DNA of 64,000 bases from Amycolatopsis saalfeldensis (GCF_900110575.1 NZ_FOEF01000003.1:439689-503688), one strand, 5' to 3'; shown: positions 1 to 8,439, counted from the stretch's first letter. Numbers and translations are program-made. The notes: generated from the sequence alone by a model not told the origin.

Positions 1-111
1 CTCGCGGACATGCGCCGGGCCGGGAGCCGCCCGCTGCTGCTCGGCGCGCTGCTGTGGGTCGCGGTCGCGCTGAGCAGCCTCGGGTTGCAGGCGCTGACCG
101 GCACCCTCTGA
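1..111 (+). CDS. YeiH-family putative sulfate exporter, C-terminal end
   Basis: The window opens inside a reading frame that ends at a TGA at 109-111. The 36 visible residues are a basic stretch (DMRRAGSRPLLLGALLW) followed by a hydrophobic helix ending LGLQALTGTL. This matches the C-terminus of the YeiH/UPF0324 family, multi-pass inner-membrane proteins proposed to export sulfate. Only the last transmembrane helix is inside the window, so the assignment rests on a short end motif. What is visible fits an intact C-terminus. Confidence 0.55.
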   Translation, partial: LADMRRAGSRPLLLGALLWVAVALSSLGLQALTGTL

Positions 112-129
112 GCTGTTCACTCGGTCACC

Positions 130-176
130 GAACTATCTTTCCCGCTCTTCGTGGAGTTATGGTGACAAGGTAGTTC
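130..176. promoter_or_regulatory. Inverted repeat upstream of the MFS/marR operon, candidate MarR operator
   Basis: GAACTATCTT (130-139) and AAGGTAGTTC (167-176) are reverse complements with one mismatch. They flank 27 bases just upstream of the MFS start. MarR proteins commonly bind such palindromes and repress a co-transcribed pump, and the marR gene is second in this operon. Binding by that protein is inference. Confidence 0.45.
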
Positions 177-206
177 TGTTGAAGAACGAATTCGGAGGTG
201 TCCGGC

Positions 207-1547
207 GTGCTGCTGGAAGAGCGGCCCCGGCCGCGGGTGGTGCGGGAGCACCGGAACGCGGGCTGGTTCGCGGTGGGCGCGGTGTGCTTCGGCGCGTTCA
301 TGGGGCAGCTCGACGCCAGCATCGTCACGCTGACGTTCCCCGCGCTCCAGTCCGAGTTCGCGGCGCCGCTGGCCGCGGTGCAGTGGGTGTCGCTTGCGTA
401 CCTGCTGAGCCTGGTCGGGCTGCTCGCGGCGGTCGGGCGGATCGCGGACGCGGCCGGGCGCAAGCTCACCTACGTCTACGGCTTCGGGGTGTTCACCGCG
501 GCGTCGATCGCCTGCGGGCTGGCCCCCGGGCTGGGCTGGCTGATCGCGTTCCGGGTGCTGCAGGCGGTCGGCGCGGCGATGCTGCAGGCCAACAGCGTCG
601 CGCTGGTCGTCACCAGCGTGCCGGCCGCGCGGCGCCGCGCCGCCCTCGGCGTGCAGGCGGCCGCGCAGGCACTCGGCCTGGCGCTGGGCCCGGCGGTCGG
701 CGGGCTGCTGGTGAACACGGCCGGGTGGCGCTGGGTCTTCCTGGTCAACGTGCCGGTCGGGGTGCTCGGCCTGATCGCCGGACGGCTGCTGCTGCCGCGC
801 ACCCGTGAGCGCACGCCGCTGGGCCGGTTCGACGGCGCCGGGGTCGCGCTGCTGGCGACGTCGACGACCGCTGTTCTCCTGGCGTTGTCCGGGCTTTCCG
901 GCCTGCCGCTGCCGGTGCCGCTGCTGGTGGCCGTCGCGGTGCTCGCCGCGGGCGGGTTCGTCTGGCGGGAGGCGCGCGCGAGCAGCCCGGTCGTGCGGCT
1001 TTCGGTGCTGCAGCCGCGCGCGGTGTCGCTCGGCCTGGTGGGCGCGATGTGCGGGTACCTCGTGCTGTTCGGGCCGTTGACGCTGCTGCCGCAGATCGGC
1101 GGCGCGCGGGGTTCGACCGGGCTGATGCTGACCGCGCTGCCGGCGGGGTTCGCGGTCGCCGCGCTGGCCGCCGACCGGGTGCTGCCACCGGCGTTCACCA
1201 CCCGCGCGCGCTCGGTGCTCGGCGCGGCCGTCGCGGTGGGGGGCTGTCTCGCACTGCTCGGCGCGAGCGGGCCGTGGACCGGGGTGTCGCTGTTCGTCGC
1301 GGGGCTGGGTCTGGGACTGTTCATCCCGGCCAACAACGCGTCCATCATGGGCGCGGTCCCGGACAGGATGTCGGCGACCGGAGGAGGACTGGTGAACATG
1401 GCCCGTGGGCTGGGCACCGCGCTGGGTGTCGCGCTGGTGACGTTGTGCCTCCATTTCGGTGGGTCGGCTCTGGCTCTCGGTGTGCTCGCCGCGGCGGGGG
1501 TGCTCGCCGGTGTCACGGGCGCGCTGGTCCGGGGGACCGCGCGGTGA
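207..1547 (+). CDS. MFS drug-efflux transporter, EmrB/QacA (DHA2) type
   Basis: Multi-pass inner-membrane protein of about 446 residues, alternating hydrophobic helices with short basic loops. The first helix carries FMGQLDASIVTLTFPAL, the DHA2 counterpart of the LDATIVNVALPAL signature, and loop 2-3 has GRIADAAGRK. The family exports drugs and other small hydrophobic molecules using the proton gradient. It is rather short for a 14-helix DHA2 pump. A GTG at 198 overlaps the GGAGG ribosome site (194-198), so the GTG at 207, 8 bases beyond it, is the better start. The stop overlaps the marR start in GTGA, implying translational coupling. Substrate unknown. Confidence 0.85.
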   Translation: MLLEERPRPRVVREHRNAGWFAVGAVCFGAFMGQLDASIVTLTFPALQSEFAAPLAAVQWVSLAYLLSLVGLLAAVGRIADAAGRKLTYVYGFGVFTAASIACGLAPGLGWLIAFRVLQAVGAAMLQANSVALVVTSVPAARRRAALGVQAAAQALGLALGPAVGGLLVNTAGWRWVFLVNVPVGVLGLIAGRLLLPRTRERTPLGRFDGAGVALLATSTTAVLLALSGLSGLPLPVPLLVAVAVLAAGGFVWREARASSPVVRLSVLQPRAVSLGLVGAMCGYLVLFGPLTLLPQIGGARGSTGLMLTALPAGFAVAALAADRVLPPAFTTRARSVLGAAVAVGGCLALLGASGPWTGVSLFVAGLGLGLFIPANNASIMGAVPDRMSATGGGLVNMARGLGTALGVALVTLCLHFGGSALALGVLAAAGVLAGVTGALVRGTAR

Positions 1548-1987
1548 CCGACGAGACGGCGCTGGCCGAGGTCGTCGCCCGGCTCCGGCGGGCCATGCGC
1601 CGCGCGGCGCGCAGCGCGGACCCGGACAACCCGCTTTCGGTCGCGCAGCTGGAACTGTTGTCCTGCATAGGGGAGAACCCGGGCGCTCGGCCGAGCCGGC
1701 TGGCGCAGCTGCTGAAGCTCGCGCCCAACTCCGTCACCACCATGGCCAACGGCCTGCGCGCCCGTGAGCTCGTCACGAGGACCGGCGGCGGCGAGGACCG
1801 GCGGACCGTCGCGCTCGCGCTGACGCCCGCGGGCGAGTCCGCCGTGCGGCAGTGGCAGGCGCACAACGCGGAAATCCTGCACGCGGCGACGGAACGGCTG
1901 CACCCGGCCTGGCAGCACCTGCTCACGGCGTCGCTGCCCGCACTGCGCGAACTCGTCGCGGCGATCGACGATCTGGTGGAGGATTAG
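1544..1987 (+). CDS. MarR-family transcriptional regulator
   Basis: 147-residue winged-helix protein of the usual MarR length. The DNA-binding part reads QLELLSCIGENPGARPSRLAQLLKLAPNSVTTM..., and the wing contains the family mark GGGEDRRTVALALTPAG. MarR proteins bind as dimers to operators near their own promoter and let go when a phenolic or antibiotic-like ligand binds. The GTG start overlaps the stop of the MFS pump by 4 bases, so this is very probably the local repressor of that pump, acting at the inverted repeat upstream of the operon. Ligand unknown. Confidence 0.88.
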   Translation: MTDETALAEVVARLRRAMRRAARSADPDNPLSVAQLELLSCIGENPGARPSRLAQLLKLAPNSVTTMANGLRARELVTRTGGGEDRRTVALALTPAGESAVRQWQAHNAEILHAATERLHPAWQHLLTASLPALRELVAAIDDLVED

Positions 1988-2018
1988 GGAAAGGGGAGTG
2001 CTCACCGCTTTCCCTTTT
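1986..2018 (+). terminator. Intrinsic terminator after marR
   Basis: AGGGAAAG (1986-1993) pairs perfectly with CTTTCCCT (2008-2015) across a 14-base loop, followed by Ts. It begins at the marR stop codon and separates that operon from the RAE-controlled gene downstream. Confidence 0.6.
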
Positions 2019-2036
2019 CAAGGTATAGCGCACCGG

Positions 2037-2055
2037 GGGGCTTGCCGCAAGACCC
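2037..2055 (+). promoter_or_regulatory. Rifamycin-associated element (RAE) upstream of the glycosyltransferase
   Basis: The 19-mer GGGGCTTGCCGCAAGACCC is an inverted repeat with 9-base arms and one arm mismatch around a central C. It closely resembles, from memory, the published 19-bp RAE found upstream of rifamycin-inactivating genes in actinomycetes. It lies about 60 bases before the glycosyltransferase start. TATCGC (2062-2067) just downstream could serve as a -10 box, which would place the RAE over the -35 region; that promoter reading is inference. Confidence 0.75.
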
Positions 2056-2113
2056 GGGTGGTATCGCAGAATCGTCGTCCTCAGCCGGAATTCGGTGAAA
2101 AGGGGAGCCACGA

Positions 2114-3370
2114 GTGCGAGTGTTGTTGTCGACGTACGGGTCGCGCGGGGACGTCGAACCGCTGCTGGCGCTGGCGGTGCAGCTGCGGGCGCTGGGAGCG
2201 GACGTGCGGGTGTGCGCGCCGCCGGACTTCGAGGGGCTGCTGGCCGGGGCCGGGGTGACGCTGGTGCCGGTGGGCCCCTCGGCGCGTGAGCTGACGAAGC
2301 TCGCCCCGCCGCCGTCGTCCCTGCCCGAGCGCGCGGCCGGGGTGATCGCCGCGCAGTTCTCCGCGATCCCCGCGGCGGCCGGCGACTGCGACGCAATGGT
2401 GGCGACGGGCATGCTGCCGGCCGCGGCGGGTGCGCTTTCGGTGGCCGAGATGGTGGGCATTCCGTCGGTGTACGTGAGTTTTCAGAAACTGGTGCTGCCC
2501 TCGCCGGACCACGCGCCGCTCGCGTACCCCGGCCGGCCGTTTCCGCCGGGGGTGCGCGACAACCGGGTGCTGTGGGAGCTGGATGCGCTGAGCGTCGACG
2601 CGTTGTTCGGGGAGGCGTTGAACGGGTGCCGGGCCAGGAATGGGCTGCCGCCGGTGGACCACGTGCGGGACTACGTGATCGGCGCCCGGCCCTGGCTGGC
2701 GGCGGACCCGGTGCTGGATCCGTGGCCGTCGGCTTCGGACTTGGCCGTCGTACAGACCGGCGCCTGGTTCCAGCCCGACGACCGCCCGCTCCCGGCCGAC
2801 CTGGAAGCGTTCCTGGACGCCGGCGCGCCGCCGGTCTACGTGGGTTTCGGCAGCATGCCCATGCACAGTGCGGAAAATCTGCCCCGGGTGGTCGTCGAGT
2901 CGGTCCGCGCGCAGGGCCGCCGCGCGATCGTCTCTCACGGCTGGGCTGACCTGTCCCCGGACGCCGACGACTGTTTCGTGCTCGGCGAGGCCAACCACCA
3001 GGCGCTGTTCCCGCGCGTGGCCGCCGTCGTGCACCACGGCGGCGCGGGCACCACCTCGACGGCCACCCGTTCCGGCACGCCCCAGGTCGTGGTCCCGCAA
3101 CTGGCCGACCAGCCGTACTGGGCGCGCCGCGTCGCGGACCTGGGCATCGGCGTCGCCCACGACGGCCCGGCGCCGACTCTCGAGTCTCTGTCCAGTGCGC
3201 TCCGGACGGCCCTGCTCCCGGAGTTCCGCGCCCGCGCCGCCGCGGTGGCCGCCACCACCGGCGCCGACGGGGCAGCGGTGGCGGCCGGGCTGCTGGTCGA
3301 GATGTCAGCCGGGAGGGTGTGCGCGTGCCGGGGTGACTTCTGGCGGTCCTTGAGGCCGGCCGGGGGGTGA
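2114..3370 (+). CDS. rgt: Antibiotic glycosyltransferase (GT1, vancomycin-GtfE/MGT type), probable rifamycin glycosyltransferase
   Basis: 418-residue GT-B fold enzyme. The N-terminal Rossmann domain begins MRVLLSTYGSRGDVEPL, and the C-terminal donor-sugar domain carries the HHGGAGTT signature near residue 308 and QLADQPYWARRV. GT1 enzymes of this group move a sugar from a nucleotide donor to an antibiotic or macrolide acceptor. Acceptor identity cannot be read from the sequence, but the RAE upstream and the HelR gene downstream both point to rifamycin inactivation by glucosylation, a known actinomycete mechanism. GTG start preceded by GGGGAG. The last ~20 residues (from MSAGRV) are Arg/Cys-rich, run toward the downstream repeat tract and look like a recent extension. 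Family is confident; rifamycin specificity is inference. Confidence 0.8.
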   Translation: MRVLLSTYGSRGDVEPLLALAVQLRALGADVRVCAPPDFEGLLAGAGVTLVPVGPSARELTKLAPPPSSLPERAAGVIAAQFSAIPAAAGDCDAMVATGMLPAAAGALSVAEMVGIPSVYVSFQKLVLPSPDHAPLAYPGRPFPPGVRDNRVLWELDALSVDALFGEALNGCRARNGLPPVDHVRDYVIGARPWLAADPVLDPWPSASDLAVVQTGAWFQPDDRPLPADLEAFLDAGAPPVYVGFGSMPMHSAENLPRVVVESVRAQGRRAIVSHGWADLSPDADDCFVLGEANHQALFPRVAAVVHHGGAGTTSTATRSGTPQVVVPQLADQPYWARRVADLGIGVAHDGPAPTLESLSSALRTALLPEFRARAAAVAATTGADGAAVAAGLLVEMSAGRVCACRGDFWRSLRPAGG

Positions 3371-4190
3371 GGTCGGCTGGTGGATCCGCGGGGTCGGTGG
3401 GGGAGGCGCTTGTGTCCGGGTGGATTCGGCGGGCGAGAGGGTCGGCTGGGGGTGCTGGCCTGCTGGACGCGGCCGGGTGCGGAGGCGTGGGGAGGCGTGG
3501 GGAGGCGCGTGTGCCCGGTGAATCCGGTGGGTGCGGGGGGTCGGTGGGGAGGCGCGCGTGTCCGGTGGGTGCGGGGGTCAGTGAGGGAAGTGTGCGTGTC
3601 CGGTGGGTGCGGGGGTCAGTGAGGGAAGTGTGCGTGTCCGGCGGGCGCGGGGATCGGTGGGGGGCGCGCGTGTCGGGTGGGTGCGGGGGTCGGTGAGGGA
3701 TGTGTGCGTGTCGGGTGGGTGCGGGGGTCGGTGAGGGAAGTGCGCTCATCCGGCGGGTGCGGGGGTCAGCTGGGGCGAAGCGCGCGTGTCCGGGCGGATT
3801 TGGCGGGCGTGGCGGTCGGCGGGAGGGAGTCCGTGTCCGAGTGGATCTGGCGGGCACACAGGCGCGGTCGAGGCAAGCGTGCCTGGGCGGAATCGGTAAG
3901 AGCCGGGGATCGGTTGGGTGCGTGCCTGTCCGGGTGGATCTGGTGGGCGCAGGGTCGGCCGGGGCAAGCGTGCCTGGGTGGATTCGGCGGGGTGCGGGGT
4001 CAGCCGAGGCTACGTGTGTCCAGGTGGATTCGGCGGGCGTGAAGGGGCTCGGGGGCAGCGGATGGATTCGGCGGGCGCGAAGGGGCTCGGATGGATCCGG
4101 CGGGCGCGAGGGTCGCCCGGAAGAAAGGGCTTGTGCCCGAGTGATCCCGGTGACCACCGGGATCGGCTGGAAGGGAGCGTCGGTGTCCGG
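3371..4190. repeat. GC-rich minisatellite between rgt and helR
   Basis: Roughly 0.8 kb of imperfect tandem units, mostly 36-40 bp. Two adjacent copies at 3558-3595 and 3596-3633 are identical 38-mers beginning GTGTCCGGTGGGTGCGGGGG; close variants start at 3634, 3670 and 3708. From about 3780 to 4190 the units drift but keep a core like TGGATTCGGCGGGCG. Open frames cross it on both strands but give only low-complexity Pro/Arg or Gly/Arg text, so I read it as non-coding. No transposase is nearby. Confidence 0.8.
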
Positions 4191-4329
4191 TTGAAGGTTC
4201 GGTTGAATGCCCGGGTCGAATCAAGTGCCCGGCTGAATCACGCAAGATCGCCGGCTTCCACGCCGGCAGTACCAGCACCAAGCCCCACCCGTTCAAAGCC
4301 CGGCACCAGCAACAGAGCTTGACAACAAG

Positions 4330-4345
4330 GGGGCTTGACAAAGGG
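4330..4345 (+). promoter_or_regulatory. Degenerate RAE-like half element upstream of helR
   Basis: GGGGCTTGACAAAGGG keeps the left arm (GGGGCTTG) of the element at 2037 but not a matching right arm. A right-arm-like CAAGACCC occurs separately at 4384-4391. The stretch lies about 100 bases before the helR start in unusually AT-rich sequence (4345-4430), consistent with a promoter region. Control by the same signal as rgt is inference. Confidence 0.35.
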
Positions 4346-4440
4346 TGGACAATAAAAAACCGGCGTGTCTTCCACATTTTCATCAAGACCCGTGGAATAC
4401 CCGCCGTCGATAACATCAGAATAGCCGCTGTGAGGGGTTT

Positions 4441-6696
4441 GTGTCAACTCAGGGGTACGAAGAGGAATTGCAGTCCGAGCGAGGCTACGTGGCCGGGCTC
4501 TACGCGAGGCTTGACGCCGAGCGGGCGCGGGTGGAGGGGGAGTACACGACGGCGCTGGGGGGCAACGGCGGGACGCCGATGGAGCGGGACGTCGAGGTGC
4601 GGGCGCGGGCCCGCGAAATGCGGCGGCTGGACGTGGCCGACGACGGGTTGTGCTTCGGGCGGTTGGACGGGCTTTCGGGGGAGCGGTCCTACATCGGCCG
4701 GATCGGGTTGTTCGACGAGGAGGACGGGTACGAGCCGGCGCTGCTCGACTGGCGGGCGCCGGCGTCGCGGGCGTTTTACGTGGCCACGGGGGCCAATCCG
4801 GAGAACGTGCGCCGGCGGCGGCAGTTCCACACGCGGGGGCGGCGGGTGGCCGATTTCACCGACGAGGTGCTCGGCCGCCCCGGCGAGGGGGAGCACGGGG
4901 ACGCCGCGCTGCTCGCGGCGGTCAACGCGCCGCGGGGGGAGGGCATGCGCGACATCGTCGCGACGATCCAGGCCGAGCAGGACCGGATCATCCGGCTCGA
5001 CCATCCCGGCGTGCTGGTCATCGAGGGCGGCCCGGGCACCGGGAAGACCGTGGTGGCGCTGCACCGCGTCGCGTATCTGCTCTACACGCAGCGGGAGCGG
5101 ATGGAGCGCCACGGGGTGCTGGTGGTCGGGCCGAATCCGGCGTTCCTGGACCACATCGGCCGCGTGCTGCCTTCGCTGGGCGAGTCCGACGTGGTGTTCA
5201 TGACCGCCGGCGACCTCGTGCCCGGCCGGCGCGTCACCGCCGAGGACGGGCCGGAAGCCGCGCGGCACAAGGGTTCGCTCAAGATTCTGGACGTGCTGGG
5301 CGCGGCGGTCGCGGACCGTCAGGGACTGCCGGTGGAGCCGATCCCGATCCGGCTCAAGGACGTCACCGTGCGGATCGACGCGGAGACCGCCGAGTGGGCC
5401 CGGGACGAGGCGCGCGCGAGCGGGCAGCCGCACAACGAGGCCCGCGCGGTGTTCGCGGAGATCGTCACCTATGTGCTCACCGAGCGGGCGATCGCGCGGA
5501 TCGGCCGGGGCTGGCTGACCCGCGACGACCGCGAAGAGTGGGAGAGCATGCGGGCGGACCTGGTCAAGGAGCTGGCCGGGGACGCCGGGTTCACCGCCGC
5601 GCTCGACGGACTCTGGCCGTCGCTGACCCCGGAAACCCTGCTGTCCCAGCTGTACGCGTCGCCCGAGCGGCTGCGGGCGGCCGGCGCCGACCCGTCGCTC
5701 CACCGCGCCGACGGTGCCGCTTGGACGGTGTCGGACGTGCCGCTGCTCGACGAGCTGGTCGACCTGCTGGGCCACGACAAGTCGGCGGAACAGGCCGCCG
5801 AGCGGAGCGCCGCACGGGAGCGGAAGGCCGAGGCCGAGTACGCCGCCGGCGCGATGGAGATCCTCAAACTGGACCGCGAGGAGCTGGACGAGGACATCGG
5901 GCTGGTCGCCACGGACCTGCTCGACGCCGAGGACCTGGCGGAGCGCTTCGTCGAGGCCGACACCCGCACCCTCGTCGAACGCGCGAGCGCGGACCGGGAC
6001 TGGACGTACCGGCACGTGGTGGTCGACGAGGCCCAGGAACTGTCCGAAATGGACTGGCGGGCGCTGATGCGGCGCTGTCCCAGCCGTTCCTTCACGGTGG
6101 TGGGCGACCTCGCCCAGCGGCGATCGGCGGCCGGGGCCACCTCGTGGGACGCGGTGCTCGAGCCGTACGTGCCGGATCGGTGGGTCTACCGGTCGCTGTC
6201 GGTGAACTACCGCACCCCGGCGGAGATCATGGCCGTCGCGGCCACGCTGCTCGCCGAGTTCGCGCCCGGGGCCGAGCCGCCGGAGTCGGTCCGAGCTTGC
6301 GGCGTCCGGCCGTGGTCCCGGCGGGTTGCCGGAGCCGAGCTGGCCGGGGCCATCGAGGAGTTCGTCCGGGACGAAGCCGGCCGCGAGGGCACCAGCGTGG
6401 TGATCGGGCCGCCCGGGGTGCCGGGCACGGTCCCGGCGTCGGAGACCAAGGGCCTCGAGTTCGACGCCGTGCTGGTGGTGGACCCGGACCGGATCCTGGC
6501 CGACGGGCCCCGCGGCGCGGCGGAGCTGTACGTCGCGCTGACCCGCGCCACCCAGCGCCTCGGCGTCCTGCACCAGGGCCCGTTGCCGCAGGCGTTGAGC
6601 GGGCTCACGGAAATCGGGGCCGCGACGCCGCTTCAGGACCGGGTGAGCACGCAGTCGCCGCAGACGGCGCCGGTGCCGGAGGGGGCGACGCGGTAG
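4441..6696 (+). CDS. helR: RNA polymerase-displacing helicase-like ATPase, HelR/HelD family
   Basis: 751-residue SF1 helicase-like ATPase. The N-terminal coiled arm (residues 1-70) is followed by the family block RSYIGRIGLFDEEDG...LLDWRAPASRAFYVA. Walker A is GGPGTGKTVVALHRVAYLL near residue 197, Walker B is VVDEAQELS near 527, and GDLAQRR and YRTPAEI follow. HelD proteins recycle stalled RNA polymerase; the actinobacterial HelR branch also strips rifamycin from the enzyme and confers resistance. Its position beside an RAE-controlled glycosyltransferase favours the HelR role. GTG start with GAGGGG only 3 bases upstream. The last ~20 codons overlap, tail to tail, the 3' end of the (2Fe-2S) gene on the other strand. 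Confidence 0.85.
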   Translation: MSTQGYEEELQSERGYVAGLYARLDAERARVEGEYTTALGGNGGTPMERDVEVRARAREMRRLDVADDGLCFGRLDGLSGERSYIGRIGLFDEEDGYEPALLDWRAPASRAFYVATGANPENVRRRRQFHTRGRRVADFTDEVLGRPGEGEHGDAALLAAVNAPRGEGMRDIVATIQAEQDRIIRLDHPGVLVIEGGPGTGKTVVALHRVAYLLYTQRERMERHGVLVVGPNPAFLDHIGRVLPSLGESDVVFMTAGDLVPGRRVTAEDGPEAARHKGSLKILDVLGAAVADRQGLPVEPIPIRLKDVTVRIDAETAEWARDEARASGQPHNEARAVFAEIVTYVLTERAIARIGRGWLTRDDREEWESMRADLVKELAGDAGFTAALDGLWPSLTPETLLSQLYASPERLRAAGADPSLHRADGAAWTVSDVPLLDELVDLLGHDKSAEQAAERSAARERKAEAEYAAGAMEILKLDREELDEDIGLVATDLLDAEDLAERFVEADTRTLVERASADRDWTYRHVVVDEAQELSEMDWRALMRRCPSRSFTVVGDLAQRRSAAGATSWDAVLEPYVPDRWVYRSLSVNYRTPAEIMAVAATLLAEFAPGAEPPESVRACGVRPWSRRVAGAELAGAIEEFVRDEAGREGTSVVIGPPGVPGTVPASETKGLEFDAVLVVDPDRILADGPRGAAELYVALTRATQRLGVLHQGPLPQALSGLTEIGAATPLQDRVSTQSPQTAPVPEGATR

Positions 6697-7328
6697 ATGA
6701 GGCAGCAGCTGCGCCGCCGGAACCGGCCGTCGGCGCGGGTGCTGGTGCCGCGCAGGGGCGCCCGGCCGAGCAACGCCGTGGCCAGCGCCCGGGCCCGGTC
6801 CGTCCACTCAGGACGGTCGGCGGCCAGCATGGTGGCGGCGCCGTTCACGGCGGAGGCGACGTTGCCCCACAACACCCGGCCGGACAACGGGAACAGCCCG
6901 GTGATCCGCCGGATCGGGCCGTCGAGGACCTGCTCGGCCAGCGCGTCCGCGAGGGCGCCGTCCGAGAACGGCGCAGCCGGCCCGGACGGCGGCCGGACCG
7001 ACAGCGGGACCGCGCCGCCCGGCACCGGCTCCCACCACGTCCCGGCGAGGTCGAGCACCGTGCCGTCGCGGACGGCGAACGCGAGCGTGGGGGACAGGAG
7101 CCGGGCCACCAGGCCGAGGTGCGTCACCGACGCCGCGACACGCCACTCGACGGCGTCGTCCGGGCGGCCGCCGGCCAGCGCGGTCCGGACGCCGGCGATG
7201 CGGGAGCCGAGCACGCTCTCGTCGGTCAGCAGCTCGTCGAGCGGGCGCCACGGCGGTGTGGCCGTGGCGCCCGTGACGTGCGTGTGCACCGCGAAAAACG
7301 GGCCCAGCCCGGTGAAATCCCCCGTCAC
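6633..7328 (-). CDS. (2Fe-2S)-binding protein, FhuF-like ferric-siderophore reductase type
   Basis: About 231 residues. The C-terminus carries RRRSCCLIYRVAPSGTGAVCGDCVL; the CC...CxxC cysteine set is the [2Fe-2S] ligand pattern of FhuF-like reductases, which release iron from siderophores in the cytoplasm. The rest (WGNVASAVNGAATML, RVLWGNV) fits the actinobacterial family. GTG start at 7328 overlaps the cbtA stop in GTGA, so it is the third gene of the cbtB-cbtA operon and under the B12 riboswitch. It may instead be functionally tied to the decayed siderophore locus at 8.6-9.4 kb. Confidence 0.75.
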   Translation of the reverse strand: MTGDFTGLGPFFAVHTHVTGATATPPWRPLDELLTDESVLGSRIAGVRTALAGGRPDDAVEWRVAASVTHLGLVARLLSPTLAFAVRDGTVLDLAGTWWEPVPGGAVPLSVRPPSGPAAPFSDGALADALAEQVLDGPIRRITGLFPLSGRVLWGNVASAVNGAATMLAADRPEWTDRARALATALLGRAPLRGTSTRADGRFRRRSCCLIYRVAPSGTGAVCGDCVLTRS

Positions 7329-8170
7329 GCGGCCTGCGTGGCGGAGGCCCGGCGTTCGCGGCCGATCAGCCGTTCGGCGAGCGGGCCGAACGACAGCCCG
7401 AGCGCGCCCCACAGGATCACCTGCGCGAGGACCGAGTTGAGGCGGAAGTCGAAGAGCGTGTCGGCCGGGAAGCCCGGGTAGACGATCACGCCGGCCGGGT
7501 TCTTCAGCGGCAGCGGGGTTTCGGTCGCCTGGACGCCGTACTCGGCGACGTTCGTCGAAAGGTGCCCGAGCGGTGGCAGCACGGCCATCAGGATCCCGAT
7601 CACGATCACGAACGCCGCGCCCGCGATCAGCGACGCGTTCCAGTTCCCCAGCCGAGGGGCCAGCCTCCGGCCGAGCCAGACCGCGGCGGCGAGGAACACC
7701 AGCGAGCCGATGACCATGATCAGGTACAGCCCGCCGCGGTCGCCGATGGTGTCCGGGTGCCCGATGGACGGCGGGTTGGCCGGGTACTTCAGGAACGGCA
7801 CCAGGTACAGCCCGAGGAACCCGCCGCCGGCCACCAGCAGCGCCAGCGTGCGCGGCCGCACCTGGCCGACGCGGCCGAGGCAGACCGTGTAGACGACCGT
7901 GAACAGCAGGCCCATGGCCAGGCCGAAGAGGATCATCCCGGCGCCGATGCCGACGTTGGCCTGCACGGCGCGGCTGAACAGCTCGGGCCCTTCCTCCGCG
8001 GCGGGCTGCCCGGCCGCCTGGTCCAGCGCGGCCTGCGCCGCGTCCCGGCCGCTCTCGTAGTCGATCGCCGCCTGGATCTGCGGTTCGGCGAATACGCGGG
8101 CGAAGACGAACGCCAGCAGTCCCGCGAAGGCGCCGGTCAGCGCGCCCCGCAGGAGAAGTTTCTTCTCCAT
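7325..8170 (-). CDS. cbtA: CbtA-type cobalt transporter membrane subunit
   Basis: 281-residue membrane protein starting MEKKLLLRGALTGAFAGLLAFVFARVFAEP, the CbtA signature, with about six hydrophobic helices (AMGLLFTVVYTV, LIMVIGSLVFLAAAVWLG, AFVIVIGILMAVLPP). An extracytoplasmic loop contains FLKYPANPPSIGHPDT. CbtA works with CbtB in B12-regulated cobalt uptake. The gene lies 34 bases after cbtB and overlaps the (2Fe-2S) gene by 4 bases. The cobalamin riboswitch upstream independently supports the function. Confidence 0.88.
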   Translation of the reverse strand: MEKKLLLRGALTGAFAGLLAFVFARVFAEPQIQAAIDYESGRDAAQAALDQAAGQPAAEEGPELFSRAVQANVGIGAGMILFGLAMGLLFTVVYTVCLGRVGQVRPRTLALLVAGGGFLGLYLVPFLKYPANPPSIGHPDTIGDRGGLYLIMVIGSLVFLAAAVWLGRRLAPRLGNWNASLIAGAAFVIVIGILMAVLPPLGHLSTNVAEYGVQATETPLPLKNPAGVIVYPGFPADTLFDFRLNSVLAQVILWGALGLSFGPLAERLIGRERRASATQAA

Positions 8171-8204
8171 GTCCGGTGGTCCCGTTTCTCCGTGCTTCAG
8201 CGAC

Positions 8205-8414
8205 TCAGTGACAGGGGAAGCCGAGGAAGTGCCGGGAGTCGTGGACGAACTCGTGGATGTGCATGTCGCTGCCGAACACCGAGGTCGCGCCCTGGTCGAC
8301 GCCGATGAAGTAGTACAGCGCGAGTGCCAGCAGCGTCGCGCCGGCGAGCCAGAGCACCGCCTTGGTCACGGGCAGGACGACCGGGGTCGAGGATTCGGCC
8401 GGAATGGCGGTCAT
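8205..8414 (-). CDS. cbtB: CbtB cobalt transporter subunit
   Basis: 69-residue protein with one transmembrane helix (LWLAGATLLALALYYFIGVDQG) and a His-rich C-terminal tail MHIHEFVHDSRHFLGFPCH, the putative cobalt-binding part that defines CbtB. Length is normal. The ATG is preceded by GAAGGAGG at good spacing. It is the first gene of the riboswitch-controlled operon. Confidence 0.9.
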   Translation of the reverse strand: MTAIPAESSTPVVLPVTKAVLWLAGATLLALALYYFIGVDQGATSVFGSDMHIHEFVHDSRHFLGFPCH

Positions 8415-8439
8415 GGGGCCTCCTTCAGGGGATAACGCG

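Noticed and set aside
198..206. GTG at 198 as start of the first MFS gene
   Set aside because: It overlaps the GGAGG ribosome site; the GTG at 207 is spaced correctly, though only experiment can settle it.
2114..3370. Assignment of the glycosyltransferase to a macrolide or glycopeptide biosynthesis cluster
   Set aside because: No polyketide, peptide synthetase or deoxysugar gene is in the window; the RAE and HelR context fits resistance better.
1923..4157. 744-codon minus-strand open frame rich in Pro/Arg/Thr
   Set aside because: It is antisense to the glycosyltransferase and then runs through the minisatellite; the text is low complexity with no domain, an artefact of high GC and repeat units.
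4444..6807. 787-codon minus-strand open frame opposite helR
   Set aside because: Shadow of helR: the plus strand has complete helicase motifs, the minus strand only Arg/His/Pro-rich text.
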